Source: Agilicoccus flavus
GTDB lineage: Bacteria > Actinomycetota > Actinomycetes > Actinomycetales > Dermatophilaceae
Direction: 5' to 3'
DNA length: 64,000 nucleotides
NCBI RefSeq assembly: GCF_014857905.1
Contig: NZ_JACYXE010000011.1
Coordinates: 1-64,000 of the forward strand
The notes below the pieces were generated by a model that had not been told where the DNA came from, did no database searches, and saw only the letters and a program-made list of their open reading frames with translations. Below, piece after piece: positions 34,774 through 43,032 of the stretch (position 1 is its first letter; the number at the start of each line of letters is the position of its first letter). The translations under genes were made by a program, and so were the position numbers.

Positions 34774-36260
34774 CGGTCCGCGAACCACCCGGCGGGCGCG
34801 GGGCGCGTGTTGTGCCAGATGTGCTTGGTCTCGCGGTACTCCTCGAGGCCGGCGAGGCCGAGCTCGCGGCCGATGCCGGACTGCTTGTAGCCGCCCCACT
34901 CGGCGCCGGGCACGTACGGGTGGTAGTCGTTGATCCAGATCGTGCCGTGGCGCAGGCGGCCGGCGACGCGCTCGGCGCGGCCCGCGTGCTGGGTCCACAC
35001 CGCGCCGGCCAGGCCGTAGATCGTGTCGTTCGCGATGGCGACCGCCGCGTCCTCCGCCTCGTCGGGCGTCGCGCCCGAGAACGTCTCGACGGTGAGCACC
35101 GGGCCGAACGACTCGTCGTGCACGCACCGCATCTCGCCGGTGCAGCCGTCGAGGATCGTCGGCGGGTAGAACCAGCCCCGCGCGAGGTCGCCGCCGGTCG
35201 GGATCGCCCCGCCGGTGAGCAGCCGGGCGCCGTCGGCCACGGCCTCGTCGACGTAGCGCTGCACCTTCTCGCGGTGCGCCTCGCTGATGAGGGGGCCGGT
35301 CTCGGCCTCCTCGTCGAAGGGCCCGCCGAGGCGGATGAGCTCCGCGCGGCGGACGAGCTCGGCGACGACCTCGTCGTGGATCGACTCCTCGACGACGAGG
35401 CGCGCGCCGCCGGAGCAGACCTGGCCGGAGTCGAGGAAGACCGCGGTGAGGGCGTTGTCGATGGCGGCAGACCGGTCGGCGTCGGCGAACACGACGTTCG
35501 GGTTCTTGCCGCCGAGCTCGAGCGCGACGCGCTTCACCGTCGGGGCCGCGGCCGCCATGATCCGCTTGCCCGTCTCGAGGCCGCCGGTGAACGAGACGAG
35601 GTCGACCTCGGGGGCCTCGGTCATCGCGGCGCCGACCGTCGCGCCCGGGCCGAGGACGAGGTTGGCCACGCCGGCCGGCAGGCCCAGCTCGTCGAGCGCC
35701 CGCGCGAGCCAGATCGACGTCGACGGGGTGAGCTCGCTCGGCTTGAGCACGAACGTGTTTCCCGCGGCGAGCGCCGGCGCGACCTTCCAGCTCGTCTGCA
35801 GCAGCGGGTAGTTCCACGGCGTGATGAGCGCGCAGACCCCGACGGGCTCGTGGACGACGCGGCTGCGCACGTCGGGCATCCCGGTGTCGACGACGCGGCC
35901 CGCGTCGGCGTTCGCGAGCCGGGCGAAGTGACGGAAGACGGCGATGATGTCGTCCATGTCGATGCGCGCCTCGACCATCCGTTTGCCCGTGTCGAGGGCC
36001 TCCAGGCGCGCGACCTGCTCCTTCTCGGCCTCGAGCTTGTCGGCGAGCCGGCCCAGGAGCGCCCCGCGCTCGGGGGAGGGCGTGTTCGGCCACTCACCGG
36101 AGTCGAAGGCCCGCCGGGCCGCGCGCACCGCCGCGACCGCGTCGTCCGCGCCCGCCTCCGAGACGACCGCGACCTCGCTGCCGTCGGCCGGGCAGGTGAT
36201 GGTGCGGGTGCCGCCGGCGGCCGGGGCGACCCAGCTCCCGTCGATGAAGAGCTCGGGCAT
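34770..36260 (-). CDS. betB: Betaine-aldehyde dehydrogenase-type enzyme
   Basis: This 496-residue ALDH has the catalytic Glu248 in ALELGGKNP and Cys282 in SGQVCSGGARL, plus LITPWNYPLLQTSWKVAPALAAGNTFVLKPSE. The sequence context SGQVCSGGARL is close to the glycine-betaine aldehyde group and the window holds betA and betT, so conversion of betaine aldehyde to glycine betaine is likely. It is not next to betA, so related ALDH substrates remain possible. GGAGG precedes the start. Confidence 0.82.
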   Translation of the reverse strand: MPELFIDGSWVAPAAGGTRTITCPADGSEVAVVSEAGADDAVAAVRAARRAFDSGEWPNTPSPERGALLGRLADKLEAEKEQVARLEALDTGKRMVEARIDMDDIIAVFRHFARLANADAGRVVDTGMPDVRSRVVHEPVGVCALITPWNYPLLQTSWKVAPALAAGNTFVLKPSELTPSTSIWLARALDELGLPAGVANLVLGPGATVGAAMTEAPEVDLVSFTGGLETGKRIMAAAAPTVKRVALELGGKNPNVVFADADRSAAIDNALTAVFLDSGQVCSGGARLVVEESIHDEVVAELVRRAELIRLGGPFDEEAETGPLISEAHREKVQRYVDEAVADGARLLTGGAIPTGGDLARGWFYPPTILDGCTGEMRCVHDESFGPVLTVETFSGATPDEAEDAAVAIANDTIYGLAGAVWTQHAGRAERVAGRLRHGTIWINDYHPYVPGAEWGGYKQSGIGRELGLAGLEEYRETKHIWHNTRPAPAGWFADR

Positions 36261-36557
36261 GGGGGTGGCCTCCTGGACGGGACGACGGCTGGTCGTTCAG
36301 CACGCTATCGACCCTGGCGAGCGAGCGTCCATTCGCGGCCCACGCCCCGAGGGCCCGTGAGAGACCTACGGGCCGTCGGGCGACCGGAGGACCCGCGCGA
36401 CGAGCCTGTCGACGGTGGGCCGATCGCGATACGAGCCGCTCGCGTGCCAGGCGGTGGCGACGTCGTGGGCAGGGCCGCCCCATGTGGAGAGCGCGACTGT
36501 GGCACGCCGGTGGCGACCGTCGCGCCCGGGACTTTCCGCGCCTCGTCGACACCACGA

Positions 36558-36572
36558 GCTAACAGTGTTAGC
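36558..36572. promoter_or_regulatory. Perfect palindromic operator GCTAACAGTGTTAGC
   Basis: A 15-bp perfect palindrome lies 45 bp before the SRPBCC gene, whose next neighbour is a TetR regulator. TetR operators often have this form. A degenerate copy (11 of 15 bases) is at 36589-36603, 31 bp away centre to centre, about three helical turns. The rest of the 356-bp divergent gap (36261-36616) shows no gene. Confidence 0.65.
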
Positions 36573-36616
36573 CTGGCTCTGTTCGCAAGCTGACGGCGTT
36601 ACCCGGAGGTTCCTCC

Positions 36617-37174
36617 ATGCGACTCGTCCCGACTCTCACCCACGGCCCGTCCACCCTCGTCGCGGTGCTCCTCGGTCTGCTGGCCCTCGTGCCGCTCACC
36701 GGCCTCGCGGCCTACGCGTGGACCGCCACCCACCCGCACGTCATCACGACGACGACCCGGATCCGGGCCGCGCCCGCCCAGGTGTGGTCCGTCCTCGCCG
36801 ACCGCGCGGCCTACCCGGAGTGGAACCCGTCGATCATCCTCAGCGAGGGCGACCTCGTCGTCGGGGGTCGGCTGCACAACGAGGTCCGCAGCGGGGACGG
36901 GACGATGACGTTCGACCCCGTCGTCCTCGCCGCCGACCCCGGTCGCGAGCTGCGCTGGATCGGTCGTCTGTGGGTGCCCGGCCTCGCCGACGGTGAGCAC
37001 TCCTTCGTCATCCGCGATCTCGGTGACGGGAGCGTCGAGTTCACTCAGGAGGAGACGTTCGTCGGTGCGCTCGTCCCGTTCGCCGGGGCGACTCTCGACC
37101 TGCAGGACGACGTCGACGCCGTCAACGCCGCGCTCAAGGAGCGCGTCGAGGCCCGGGTAGCGTCGGCGCCGTGA
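36617..37174 (+). CDS. SRPBCC-family protein with N-terminal membrane anchor
   Basis: This 185-residue protein begins with one membrane helix (about residues 12-36), followed by a polyketide-cyclase/SRPBCC fold: TTTTRIRAAPAQVWSVLADRAAYPEWNPSI and a C-terminal long helix. SRPBCC proteins bind hydrophobic ligands. The GGAGG site before the ATG is strong. Its stop overlaps the TetR gene (GTGA), so the two form a unit, probably repressed by that TetR through the upstream palindrome. The ligand is unknown. Confidence 0.8.
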   Translation: MRLVPTLTHGPSTLVAVLLGLLALVPLTGLAAYAWTATHPHVITTTTRIRAAPAQVWSVLADRAAYPEWNPSIILSEGDLVVGGRLHNEVRSGDGTMTFDPVVLAADPGRELRWIGRLWVPGLADGEHSFVIRDLGDGSVEFTQEETFVGALVPFAGATLDLQDDVDAVNAALKERVEARVASAP

Positions 37175-37761
37175 CCGATAGTGCCGCTCGCGCGAGCCGC
37201 GACGAACCGCCGCAAGGGCCCCCCGCCACGGCCCGCGTGCAGCAGATCGTCGCGGCCGCGCGCGTGCTGCTCGAGGAGCACGGGTGGGAGGCGATCAGCA
37301 TGCGTACCGTGGCCGACCGCCTCGGCATCCGCGCGCCGTCGCTGTACAAGCACATCGCCGGCAAGGAGGAGCTGCAGGCCGCTCTCGTCGCCGACGGTCT
37401 GCGCGAGATGGGCGCCGCCCTCCACGGGTGCGTGGCCGACGCCGGCGTACTCGACAGCTCCGACGCGGCGGACCGGGCCGCCCGGGTGCGGGCGCTCCTC
37501 GGGACGTACCGGCGGCACGCGCTCGCCAACGGGGCGATGTACCGCCTGGCCACCTCGGGCCCCCTGCGGCGCGAGGTGCTGCCCGACGGCCTCGAGGAGT
37601 GGGCGGGTCGACCGTTCTGGCTCGTCACCGGTGACCCGATCCGGGCGCAGGCGCTGTGGGCGGCGACCCACGGCCTGGCCGTCCTCGAGCTCGACGGCCG
37701 CTTCCCACCGGGCTCGCCGGTGGACAAGGCGTGGGCGGCCACCGCGTGGGCCTTCGCCTGA
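37171..37761 (+). CDS. TetR-family transcriptional regulator
   Basis: This 196-residue regulator begins at GTG 37171. The HTH region is RVQQIVAAARVLLEEHGWEAISMRTVADRLGIRAPSLYKHIAGKEEL, and the ligand domain resembles the WHG/TetR_C_33 group (ATHGLAVLELDGRF). TAGCGT six bases before the GTG may give an additional leaderless promoter. It is the best candidate to bind the palindrome at 36558-36572 and control its own operon. Confidence 0.88.
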   Translation: MTDSAARASRDEPPQGPPATARVQQIVAAARVLLEEHGWEAISMRTVADRLGIRAPSLYKHIAGKEELQAALVADGLREMGAALHGCVADAGVLDSSDAADRAARVRALLGTYRRHALANGAMYRLATSGPLRREVLPDGLEEWAGRPFWLVTGDPIRAQALWAATHGLAVLELDGRFPPGSPVDKAWAATAWAFA

Positions 37762-37834
37762 CCGAAGACGTCGTCGCTGTCCCGATCGCGGCCCGGGTCG
37801 GGCGGCCCCGAGTCCGACGGCCGCGGACGTGGGC

Positions 37835-38328
37835 TCAGCCCCGGTCGCGCTTGCGCCGCACGTAGAGCTGCTTGCGCACGCGGGCGACGAGGGTGCCGTC
37901 GGCGGCGCGCACCTCGGTCTCGCACCAGCGCAGCACCTTCGAGCCGTCGGCGGCGGCCTCGCGCAGCTCGTCGAGCAGCGCGTCGGTGACCTCGAAGTCG
38001 CAGTGCAGGGTCGACCGGCCGGGCGCGACGAACTCGATCTCCGCCGCCTTGTCCCACACGACGTAGTCGGGCCCGAGACCGTGCAGGACGAGGATCATCC
38101 AGAACGGATCGGTCATCGCGAAGATCGACCCCCCAACTGCGTCCCCACGTAGTTGCGGGTCAGGGGCCGGTACCGCAGCTCCACGCGGGCGCGGCGGAAG
38201 TCGGGCGACACGCTCGTGACGCGGATCCCGGCGAAGAGAAAAGGAGGCCACGCGTTCATCCCGTGGCGCAGGACCCGCGCGTCCCGCACGAGCGACTTCC
38301 ACGAGGGCAGCGAGCGGGCAGTGGGCAC
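37835..38328 (-). pseudogene. DUF4442 (hot-dog thioesterase-like) protein, frameshifted
   Basis: From ATG 38328 the frame reads [20 protein letters not shown] to [15 protein letters not shown] and stops. Adding one base at the run of six C (plus strand 38129-38134) joins it to [21 protein letters not shown] and the rest of a DUF4442 protein down to 37835. The corrected length, 164 residues, fits the family. DUF4442 is related to PaaI-type thioesterases. As the break is in a homopolymer, an assembly error is the simplest explanation. Confidence 0.8.
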
Positions 38329-38420
38329 GGGGACTCCTCGGGTCGGTCGGCGGCGGACGCCGCCGAGTTACTCGACGGTAACCCAAGGGAGTGCGGCGCG
38401 CTCACCTATGCCGCCCGGGT

Positions 38421-38450
38421 TCGCCTATGCCGACCCGGCGGCATAGGCGA
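38421..38450. terminator. Hairpin related to the one at 22.8 kb
   Basis: A 12-bp stem TCGCCTATGCCG/CGGCATAGGCGA (38421-38432/38439-38450) has a six-base loop. An extra unpaired copy of the arm (CTCACCTATGCCG) starts at 38401. The 241-bp gap (38329-38569) carries no other feature seen. Confidence 0.55.
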
Positions 38451-38569
38451 GCCGGATCGGCATAGTCCACGATGCGGAAGCCTGCCCCATCCTGGACCAC
38501 CGCCCCATGACAGCGACATCCCGTGCAACCGACCGGAGCGGCCGGGTGCACGGGATGTCGGGTGCGCAG

Positions 38570-39547
38570 TCAGCGGGGGCCGAGTTGCTCCAGGACGGCG
38601 GGGAGCACCTCGTGCATGTCGCCGACGACCGCGTAGTTCGCCTTGGTCACCATGGGCGCCTCGGCGTCGGTGTTGACCGCGATGATCGTCTTGCTCGAGC
38701 TCATGCCCGCCCAGTGCTGGATCGAGCCGCTGATCCCGCAGGCGATGTACACGTCGGGCGAGACCCGGCTGCCGGTCTGCCCCACCTGCTCGTGGTGCGG
38801 CCGCCAGCCGAGGCTGGTCACGACGCGTGAGACCCCGACCGCGCCGCCGAGGCGGGCGGCGAGGGCGTCGACGCTCTCGAAACCGTCGGGGCCGCCGGCC
38901 CCGCGGCCGGCGCCGACGATGATCCGGGCGCTCGTCAGCCCCGACGTGTCGCCGCCGTCGCGGGTCTGGGACCGCACGACGCGCGCGCGCAGGTCCTTCT
39001 CCTCGATCGGGGCGCTGAACGGCAGCACGGCCGCCCCGCCCGGGGTCGGCGCCGGCTCCGGGTCGACCGCGTGACCGGCCACCGAGACGACGGGCGTGCC
39101 CCCGGCGAGGAGGGTCCGCTCGATCGCCGACCCGCCGACGACCTGACGCTCCACCTCGAAGGGCTCCGAGCCGACGAGGCCCACGACGTTCGCGGCCATG
39201 GGCAGGTCGCGACGGGCCGCGAGGTGTGCGAGTACCTCGTTGCCGTGGGCCGTGCCGCCAGCGACGACCGCGGCCACGTCACCGGCCGCGTCGACCACCG
39301 CGCCGAGCGCGACGGCCCACGCCGCCCCGCTGTACGCGGACAGCTCCTCGTCGGGGCACTCGAAGATCGCGGCGACGCCCTGCTCGCGGCAGTCCTCCAC
39401 GACCCCGGGCGAGGTCGGGCCGAGCACCAACGCGTAGACCGGGTCGCCCAGTCCCCGCGCGAACGTAAGGGCCTCGCGCGAGACGAGCGACACCCGCGAG
39501 GCGTCCCCGTCGTGCTCGATCTCGATCAGGACGACGACGGCGCTCAT
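38570..39547 (-). CDS. etfA: Electron transfer flavoprotein alpha subunit
   Basis: This 325-residue EtfA has the FAD-binding C-terminal domain with VGQTGSRVSPDVYIACGISGSIQHWAGM and AVNTDAEAPM. Its ATG overlaps the etfB stop (ATGA). It is the third gene of an operon with the dimethylglycine flavoenzyme and etfB, so its main donor is probably that enzyme, passing electrons to ETF:quinone oxidoreductase encoded elsewhere. Confidence 0.93.
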   Translation of the reverse strand: MSAVVVLIEIEHDGDASRVSLVSREALTFARGLGDPVYALVLGPTSPGVVEDCREQGVAAIFECPDEELSAYSGAAWAVALGAVVDAAGDVAAVVAGGTAHGNEVLAHLAARRDLPMAANVVGLVGSEPFEVERQVVGGSAIERTLLAGGTPVVSVAGHAVDPEPAPTPGGAAVLPFSAPIEEKDLRARVVRSQTRDGGDTSGLTSARIIVGAGRGAGGPDGFESVDALAARLGGAVGVSRVVTSLGWRPHHEQVGQTGSRVSPDVYIACGISGSIQHWAGMSSSKTIIAVNTDAEAPMVTKANYAVVGDMHEVLPAVLEQLGPR

Positions 39548-40314
39548 CGGCCGGCTCCCAACTGGGTCAGCACCTCGACGAGGCGCGGGGCGGCGGCCGG
39601 ACCCTCGCCGAGGATCTCGACCTGGGTGGGCGGCGGCGGAGGCACCCGCAGGGCCTGGCGGCCGCTGCCCGCCGGGGCCGCGGACGGCTCGACCGTCTCC
39701 AGCGGCGCCTTCTTCGCCTTGATCTTGCCCGTGATCGACGGGTACCGGGGCGACACCCCGCCCTCGAGGACGGTGGCCACGGCGGGCAGGGCGACCTCGT
39801 AGATCTCGGTGCCCTCCGGGTTGTCGACCTGCATCGTCGCGGTGCCCTCGGACACCTCGAGGCGCTGCACGCCGGTGACGACGGGCCGGTCGAGGGCGTA
39901 CGCGAGCCGGATGCCGACCTGGAAGTCGCCCGTGTCGGCGGCGTCGTTGCCGAGGAGCACGAGGTCGTAGTCCTTCCCGGCCCCGGCGCGGGTGGTGACG
40001 ACGGCCGCGATCTCGCGGGCGACGTCGGCCGGCCCGTAGGCGTCGGCGTCGGCGTCGACCCGGACCGCCTCGGCCGCCCCGACGGACAACGCCGCGCGGA
40101 GCTGCTCGACGCTGTCCTCGTCGCCGAGGGTGAGGACGGTGACGGCGCCCCCGGTCGCCTCGGCGACCTTCACGCCGATCTCGACCGCGCACTCCTCGTG
40201 GGCGCTCATCGTGTAGCCGGCGTACCGCCCGTCGACGCGGGAGCCGTCGGGGGTGAGCACGACCTCACCCGACGCGTCGGGGACGCGCTTCACGCAGACG
40301 AGAACGTCCGTCAT
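39544..40314 (-). CDS. etfB: Electron transfer flavoprotein beta subunit
   Basis: This 256-residue EtfB begins MTDVLVCVKRVPDASGEV and has LLGNDAADTGDFQVGIRLAYALDRPVVTGVQ and a KIKAKKAPLETVEP tail, matching the family. It starts ten bases after the dimethylglycine enzyme gene and overlaps etfA. A dedicated EtfBA pair beside such an enzyme indicates use as a dehydrogenase rather than only an oxygen-using oxidase. Confidence 0.93.
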   Translation of the reverse strand: MTDVLVCVKRVPDASGEVVLTPDGSRVDGRYAGYTMSAHEECAVEIGVKVAEATGGAVTVLTLGDEDSVEQLRAALSVGAAEAVRVDADADAYGPADVAREIAAVVTTRAGAGKDYDLVLLGNDAADTGDFQVGIRLAYALDRPVVTGVQRLEVSEGTATMQVDNPEGTEIYEVALPAVATVLEGGVSPRYPSITGKIKAKKAPLETVEPSAAPAGSGRQALRVPPPPPTQVEILGEGPAAAPRLVEVLTQLGAGR

Positions 40315-40324
40315 GTCGGGCCCC

Positions 40325-42841
40325 TCACTTTCCCTTGATGCGGTCGTTGTCGGGGTCGAACGGCGCGGTCGCGTCGGCGGACACGACGGTCACCGGGTAG
40401 AGCTCCTCCATGAAGGAGACGGCCAGCTCGGTGCCGACGCGGGCCTGCTCCGGCGGCAGGAACGCCATGAGCATGTGCTTGCCCAGGCTCGGGGCGGAGC
40501 CCGCGGACGTCACGTACGGGTGGTGGCCGTGCCCGTCGGTGAGCTGCGTGCCGTCGCGCGTGAACAGCGGCTCGCCGCCGAGCATGTACCGCTTCACGCC
40601 CGAGGCGGACGTGTGGTCGTCGACGGTGAGAGAGCACAGGACGGCCTTCGGCTCCTCGCCCTCCTGAGCGAGGATCGCGTCCTTGCCGATGAAGTCGGCG
40701 TCCTTGTACTTCTTGCGACGCATGCCCGTCTCCGACAGGGTGCGCTCGGCGTCGAGCTCGGCCCCGAAGGCGCGGTAGGCCTTCTCGATGCGGCCCGTCG
40801 TCGCGTACACGCCGATGCCGGCGGGGATGACGCCGTGCTCCTTGCCGGCCTTCAGCAGGCGCTCCCACAGGGCCGCGCCCGCCTCCATCGGCACGTACAG
40901 CTCCCAGCCGTACTCGCCGACGTAGGAGATGCGCGAGGCGAGGACGCCGAGGTCGCCGACCTCGATCTCGCGGCAGGTGCCGAACGGGAAGCCCTGCGGC
41001 GAGACGTCGGCGCGGGTCAGCGACTCGAGGACCGTGCGGGCCTTCGGGCCCCACAGGCCGATGGTCGTGTAGGCCGAGGTGACGTCGACGAGGGCCGCGC
41101 CCTGCGGCAGGTGGTCGGCGAACCACTTCTTGTCGACCATGCCGTGCGCGCCGCCGGTGACGACCCGGAACTGGTCGTGGGCCAGGCGCATGACCGTGAG
41201 GTCGGAGCGGAACCCGCCGCGGGAGTCGAGCACCGGGGTGTAGACGACGCGGCCGACCTTGACGTCCATCTGCGCGACGCAGATCTGCTGGACCGCCTCG
41301 AGGGCCTTCGGGCCGACGATGTCGAAGATCGCGAAAGCGGACAGGTCGATGACGGCGCCGGCCTCACGCATCTGCAGGTGCTCGGCGTTGATGATCGGGC
41401 TCCACCAGCGGGCGTCCCACTCGTGCTCGCGCCGCATGAGCTGGTCGTCGGAGAACTTCTCGAGGAGGTTCTCGTTCGAGGCGTACCAGTGCGGGCGCTC
41501 CCAGCCGGCGGCCTCGTAGAAGACGGCGCCGAGGTCGCGCTGCGACGCGTGCATCGGGGCGAGGCGGACGCCGCGCACCGACTCGGACTGCTCACCCGGG
41601 TGCACGATGCCGTACGTCTTGTTGAACGCCTCGCTCGTGCGGGCCCGGACGTGGTCGCGGGTGCGCTGGTGGGGGTAGAACCGGCAGATGTCGGAGTGGG
41701 AGATGTCGATGCTCGGGTTGCCGTGCGTCATCCACTCCGCGACGAGCTTGGCGGTCCCCGGGCCCTCCTTGATCCAGATGGCCGCGGCCGACCACAGGCC
41801 CTTGACCTCAGGGGTCTCGCCGAGGATCGGGAACCCGTCGGCCGTCTGCGAGAGCAGGCCGTTGATCGCGTAGCGGACCGTGCCGCGTTCGTCGCCGAGC
41901 AGCTCCGGCATGAGCTCGAGGGCCTGCTCGAGCTGGAGCTCGAAGTCCTCCTCGGTGAACGGCATCTCGGTGGGGGAGAGCTTGGCCTGCTCGTTGGAGG
42001 GGATCTCCTCCGGGTCGTGCAGGATCGGGCGGTGCGCGTAGGAGCCGACCTCCATGTCGGAGCCGTGCTGCCGCTCGTAGCAGAGGGTGTCCATGTCGCG
42101 GACGATCGGGAAGCTGATCTCGCCCGGCCGGTCGGCGAGGACCTCGTACGGGCCGGCGGAGATCATCTGGTGCACGGCGGGCGTGAGCGGGATGCGGGCG
42201 CCGGCCATGCGGGCGATCTTCGGGCTCCACACGCCGCAGCAGACGACGACGGTCTCGGCCTCGATGCGTCCCGCGTCGGTGACGACGGCGGCGATGCGCC
42301 CGTCGACCACCTCGAGGTCGGTGACCTCGACGTTCGAGACGACCGTGAGGGCGCCCTTCTCCTGGGCGCGCTCGCGCATGATCGTGCCGGCGCGCAGGGA
42401 GTCCACGACACCGACGCTGGGCGTCCAGAAGGCGCCGACGATGACGTCCTTGTCGAGGAAGGGCACCTTCTCGACGACGAAGTCGGGGTCGACGAGCTCG
42501 GCCTCGATGCCCCACGCCTTGGCCGACGACATGCGGCGGCGCAGCTCCTCCATCCGCTCCTCGGTGCGCGCGACCTCGAAGCCACCGGACTCGGTGAACA
42601 CCCCGAGCTCCTTGTACTGGCGCATCGACTCGAGCGTGATGTCGGTCATCTCGCGGGAGTGGTCGACGGGGAAGATGAAGTTGCTCGCGTGGCCGGTCGA
42701 GCCGCCCGGGTTGGGCAGCGGGCCCTTGTCGAGCTGGACGATGTCCGTCCAGCCGAGCTCGGCGAGGTGGTAGGCGAGGGAGTTACCGACGATGCCGGCG
42801 CCGATGATGACGCAGCGGGCCTTCTCCGGGACGGAGGCCAT
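40325..42841 (-). CDS. Dimethylglycine dehydrogenase/oxidase (FAD + GcvT domains)
   Basis: This 838-residue enzyme has an N-terminal FAD-dependent amine-oxidising domain (VIIGAGIVGNSLAYHLAELGW, GSTGHASNF with the His region that holds FAD in the family) and a C-terminal folate-binding GcvT domain from about residue 430. This two-domain layout and length match Arthrobacter dimethylglycine oxidase and mammalian dimethylglycine dehydrogenase, which pass the released C1 to THF. Sarcosine is an alternative substrate. AAAGGA precedes the ATG at 42841, and a candidate IclR site is 35 bp upstream. Confidence 0.88.
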   Translation of the reverse strand: MASVPEKARCVIIGAGIVGNSLAYHLAELGWTDIVQLDKGPLPNPGGSTGHASNFIFPVDHSREMTDITLESMRQYKELGVFTESGGFEVARTEERMEELRRRMSSAKAWGIEAELVDPDFVVEKVPFLDKDVIVGAFWTPSVGVVDSLRAGTIMRERAQEKGALTVVSNVEVTDLEVVDGRIAAVVTDAGRIEAETVVVCCGVWSPKIARMAGARIPLTPAVHQMISAGPYEVLADRPGEISFPIVRDMDTLCYERQHGSDMEVGSYAHRPILHDPEEIPSNEQAKLSPTEMPFTEEDFELQLEQALELMPELLGDERGTVRYAINGLLSQTADGFPILGETPEVKGLWSAAAIWIKEGPGTAKLVAEWMTHGNPSIDISHSDICRFYPHQRTRDHVRARTSEAFNKTYGIVHPGEQSESVRGVRLAPMHASQRDLGAVFYEAAGWERPHWYASNENLLEKFSDDQLMRREHEWDARWWSPIINAEHLQMREAGAVIDLSAFAIFDIVGPKALEAVQQICVAQMDVKVGRVVYTPVLDSRGGFRSDLTVMRLAHDQFRVVTGGAHGMVDKKWFADHLPQGAALVDVTSAYTTIGLWGPKARTVLESLTRADVSPQGFPFGTCREIEVGDLGVLASRISYVGEYGWELYVPMEAGAALWERLLKAGKEHGVIPAGIGVYATTGRIEKAYRAFGAELDAERTLSETGMRRKKYKDADFIGKDAILAQEGEEPKAVLCSLTVDDHTSASGVKRYMLGGEPLFTRDGTQLTDGHGHHPYVTSAGSAPSLGKHMLMAFLPPEQARVGTELAVSFMEELYPVTVVSADATAPFDPDNDRIKGK

Positions 42842-42875
42842 GACCAAGTCCTTTCTGGTGCGCCAGGCGCAACGA

Positions 42876-42892
42876 GTAGCGCTATACGCAAC
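42876..42892. promoter_or_regulatory. Candidate IclR operator (GTAGC-N7-GCAAC)
   Basis: This site matches the GTTGC-N7-GCAAC dyad at nine of ten arm bases, 35 bp before the dimethylglycine enzyme start. The motif recurs at four other points of the C1 cluster. Confidence 0.55.
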
Positions 42893-42980
42893 TGACGCCG
42901 CCTAGCTTGCTCCGCACGACCGCTCGTGTCAACGCCCCGTCCGAGGGGTGGCGCAGTGGTGCGGACCGGGGAACGACGAC

Positions 42981-43015
42981 GGGGCCCGACCCGCCGGGAC
43001 GGCGGATCGGGCCCC
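42981..43015 (-). terminator. Hairpin after the betaine-type BCCT gene
   Basis: A 15-bp stem with one mismatch (42981-42995/43001-43015) and a five-base loop lies just past the BCCT stop at 43033. Confidence 0.6.
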
Positions 43016-43032
43016 GAGGCATCGGGTCGGGC

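Noticed and set aside
34812-36593. A 593-residue plus-strand open frame
   Set aside because: It is antisense to betB and has no recognisable family.
40253-42895. An 880-residue plus-strand open frame
   Set aside because: It is antisense to the dimethylglycine enzyme, which has clear domains; the codon pattern supports the minus strand.
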